A stretch of 16,679 nucleotides of DNA, taken from positions 9,085 through 25,763 of the forward strand of contig NZ_DHOS01000073.1 in assembly GCF_002410825.1 (NCBI RefSeq). Direction: 5' to 3'. Source of the stretch: Proteiniphilum sp. UBA5384. Its GTDB lineage: Bacteria; Bacteroidota; Bacteroidia; Bacteroidales; Dysgonomonadaceae. Below the pieces are notes generated by a model. It was not told the DNA's origin and searched no databases. It was given only the letters and a program-made list of their open reading frames with translations. The position numbers were made by a program, and so were the translations under genes. Within the stretch, counting starts at the first letter, position 1. Each line of letters begins with the position of its first letter. Positions 14,620 to 16,679 of this stretch are shown here, piece after piece.

Positions 14620-14773
14620 TTGAAACTAAATCATCCGACTGCCGATATTTTGTGACCCATTTTAGTCCTTATTCGCTACAAGAGTTGAAGTCGCTTCGCT
14701 AACGACTCTTTGTACGCTCATTGCGAACAATGGGTCCCCACAAAATATCTATAGGTCTCCGATTTAGTTTCAA
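14620..14773. repeat. 154-bp nested imperfect inverted repeat (MITE-like or structured RNA)
   Basis: Outer arms TTGAAACTAAATC (14620-14632) and its complement (14761-14773) are perfect over 13 bp. After 11 unpaired bases on each side come GATATTTTGTG (14644-14654) and its complement (14739-14749). ACCCATT (14655-14661) then pairs with 14729-14735, with three extra C on the right side. Further in, TTCGC (14672-14676) pairs with GCGAA (14723-14727), TACAA (14677-14681) with TTGTA (14710-14714), and GAGT (14682-14685) with ACTC (14705-14708). It fills the gap between the receptor and the first DUF4625 gene. No clear target-site duplication is visible. Confidence 0.7.
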
Positions 14774-14789
14774 CCAAATATTCGATTCA

Positions 14790-16679
14790 TTAAAAACTAA
14801 ATCCCAGGAAGACCGAAATATTTCGCCCCGGTTCGGGAACATCAATCAACCGGTAAAACCCGGTATGATCAAAATATCTTTTGTTCAACAGGTTCTGTGC
14901 CTGTAACCGTAATTTGATGCTGTTTCCCTTTACCGGCCAGCTACGTCCCAACGACAGGTTGAGCAGTTGGTAGCCTTCCGTTTTCTCTTCCGGGGGAACA
15001 ATCCTGTTTTGTGCGCCGGTTACCTTGTACTCCAATAGTATATCCCCGTCGACACCGAGCAATCCTTTTCCCGGATGATAACCGATACTGAAGTTGGTTG
15101 ACCAGGGTGGTGAAAAAGGGAGGGAATACCCTTTTTTGTCTCCTGAAAGTTGTTTTGCATACAGGTATTCCGCTTGCATTCCCAGGGTGAGTTGCCGGGT
15201 GATGCGTAACTCCACATCCGTTTCAAAACCATAGCGGATCACCTTTGCCTGTGCATAGTGATACATCTGTAGTCCTTCGTAATACTCCGGAGTGGGGTTC
15301 AGGTAGATATAATTGGGAAAGTAATTCAAGAAGGGTTCCCATCGGATTGTCAGCATATGGTTTTGCCGGCTGATTCCCAAGTCAGCCTGGTAGGACTCTT
15401 CTGCCTTCAGGCTTTTATCCCCTTTCTCATAGCGGAAGATATGATAATTTACCCCGTCTGAACCCAATTCCTTGGGAGTAGGTGCCCGGAAACTTTTGCC
15501 GATATGGGCCTTCAGCATCCATTTGTCCTGTTGATAATTTACTCCTGCCGACCATGTGAAACTGTCGAATGTTTTTCGTAAATCGGATGCCCGTTCTTTG
15601 TATACCGGGTTGCCATCCTCATCGGGTGTTTCATACCAGTCCCGGTAACTATCGATATGCACGCTTACTTTATCGCCGCGTATACCCGAACTGAGGATCA
15701 AATTGTCTGAAATATGGTACCGACCATAGACAAACAACCCCATGCTGGTCGTGCGAAAATCAGGGATCACAAATCCCCATCCACCCCTTTCATTGTCCTG
15801 GTGCTCCATCGAAAGCCCCGATTGCAGGCTGATCCGATCCTTCACCGGCATCCTGACAAGGGCAGAGGCGGTATAGGTGCTTTTGTCGAATTGACGTTCC
15901 AATGCGTTGGGAGGTATCGGCATGTATCCATGCGACACCGGTTCGGAGAATTCTTTCCTGAGATTCTTCTGGAATCCTATATTGCTTTCCCAGGTGATGC
16001 TGCCGGTACGCCATGCCGAATTATTGACTAATTTGAAGTGGTTAACAGAATGATAGGGCAGGTCGATATCCCTGGAAGATTTGTCGTAATCTATATCAGA
16101 TAGCCTCACTTCTAATCCGTGCGCATCGGCGAAGAAACCGCTCCGGACATTGATATTCGAAACCAGCAGGCGGGTACGGAAGCTGTTTCCGACGAAACCC
16201 AGTGTGGCTCCGGCATTCCGGTCTCTACCCGCAGTATTCCGTAAACGACGATTCTTTAATTGAATATGATAAGAGTAATATTGTATGCTGTCGGCCGGCA
16301 CTTTATAGTCTGCATAATCCATATAGGTGGCGTTTACTTTGTAATACCACTTGTTGAACCGCCCGCCGGCCTGTCCCGAAACTCCCATCGACCCGTTGTT
16401 GCTTCTTCCGTAGAGGTTGATATTGCCCTCGGCTTTTCCTGTGGGAATATAACTATTACGAAGCTGGATCACTCCGCCAATAGCGTCCGAGCCATACAGA
16501 AGAGATCCCGGCCCTTTTATAATTTCCACCTCATCCACTGAGAACTGGTCTATCTCCAGCCCGTGGTCTTCGCCCCATTGCTGCCCCTCGTGCTTTATCC
16601 CGTTTTCAGTCACGATCATCCGGTTAAACCCGAGGCCGCGGATAGCAGGCTTTGACTGTCCCGATCCGATGGTCATCGC
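14790..16679 (-). CDS. TonB-dependent outer-membrane receptor, N-terminus outside the window
   Basis: About 629 residues are visible. The frame stays open through the right edge, so the signal peptide, TonB box and first part of the plug are missing, and the internal Met near 16676 is not the start. The visible plug contains KPAIRGLGFNRMIVTENGIK, then HEGQQWGEDHGLEID, and DEVEIIKGPGSLLYGSDAIGG, the classic end of the plug domain. A 22-strand-type barrel follows (KSFRAPTPKEL mid-barrel, AQNLLNKRYFDHTGFYR near the end), closing with an aromatic C-terminus (FLGFSF). The family imports siderophores, vitamins or metals with energy from TonB. The W-G-x-D-H-G-L-E-x-D turn recalls ZnuD-like metal receptors, and two His-rich lipoprotein genes follow. 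The substrate remains unproven. Confidence 0.93.
   Translation of the reverse strand, partial: AMTIGSGQSKPAIRGLGFNRMIVTENGIKHEGQQWGEDHGLEIDQFSVDEVEIIKGPGSLLYGSDAIGGVIQLRNSYIPTGKAEGNINLYGRSNNGSMGVSGQAGGRFNKWYYKVNATYMDYADYKVPADSIQYYSYHIQLKNRRLRNTAGRDRNAGATLGFVGNSFRTRLLVSNINVRSGFFADAHGLEVRLSDIDYDKSSRDIDLPYHSVNHFKLVNNSAWRTGSITWESNIGFQKNLRKEFSEPVSHGYMPIPPNALERQFDKSTYTASALVRMPVKDRISLQSGLSMEHQDNERGGWGFVIPDFRTTSMGLFVYGRYHISDNLILSSGIRGDKVSVHIDSYRDWYETPDEDGNPVYKERASDLRKTFDSFTWSAGVNYQQDKWMLKAHIGKSFRAPTPKELGSDGVNYHIFRYEKGDKSLKAEESYQADLGISRQNHMLTIRWEPFLNYFPNYIYLNPTPEYYEGLQMYHYAQAKVIRYGFETDVELRITRQLTLGMQAEYLYAKQLSGDKKGYSLPFSPPWSTNFSIGYHPGKGLLGVDGDILLEYKVTGAQNRIVPPEEKTEGYQLLNLSLGRSWPVKGNSIKLRLQAQNLLNKRYFDHTGFYRLIDVPEPGRNISVFLGFSF

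Noticed and set aside
14620..14773. Integron attC site
   Set aside because: Arms are AT-rich and long, no R/L box core (GTTRRRY with RYYYAAC) sits at the ends, and no integrase or cassette array is present.

Overview
The window looks like a chromosomal stretch from a member of the Bacteroidota, most likely Bacteroidales. The evidence is a repeated promoter signature of the Bacteroidota primary sigma factor (TAnnTTTG), weak Shine-Dalgarno sequences, lipoproteins with an acidic run after the lipobox cysteine, DUF4625 lipoproteins beside a TonB-dependent receptor, and moderate GC with AT-rich intergenic DNA. I cannot fix the genus. A Dysgonomonadaceae-like organism is a guess only.

Layout. Positions 1-19 are the 5' end of a tRNA gene (probably tRNA-Asp) read leftward, with its promoter. 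Positions 320-888 are a badly decayed alpha/beta-hydrolase-domain gene that still has an intact-looking promoter. Next come gapA (glycolysis, leftward), a GlxA/FtrA-type regulator with DJ-1/PfpI and AraC domains (rightward), a small zinc-ribbon protein (leftward), an unrecognised 155-residue protein and trhO (wobble-uridine hydroxylation of tRNA). From 5363 to 9870 all intact genes run leftward: qorB (NAD(P)H:quinone oxidoreductase type), an Rrf2-family regulator, an ABC-F ATPase and cinA. Between the ABC-F gene and cinA lie a rightward-facing 5' stub of an EamA-type transporter and an 8-bp tandem repeat. From 10145 to 13551 genes run rightward: a Cys/Met-metabolism PLP enzyme, a DJ-1/PfpI lipoprotein, and cbpA-cbpM, which overlap by 4 bp. 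The right end (13586-16679) is a leftward TonB-dependent receptor, cut by the window edge, followed by two DUF4625 lipoproteins.

How the genes work together. The best-supported regulatory unit is rrf2-qorB. Near-identical inverted repeats (AATTGTAA-N9-TTACA...) lie in front of both genes, and the one before rrf2 covers the expected -33 region, so the regulator probably controls itself and qorB. cbpA and cbpM form a co-chaperone and inhibitor pair. The receptor and two His-rich, probably surface-exposed lipoproteins look like an outer-membrane uptake locus. A metal substrate is an inference from the histidines and from the DUF4625 partners.

The region also carries several scars: the hydrolase pseudogene, the transporter stub, a possible remnant at 11430-11564, and a 154-bp nested inverted repeat inside the receptor-lipoprotein locus. 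I see no transposase, integrase, CRISPR array or rRNA.
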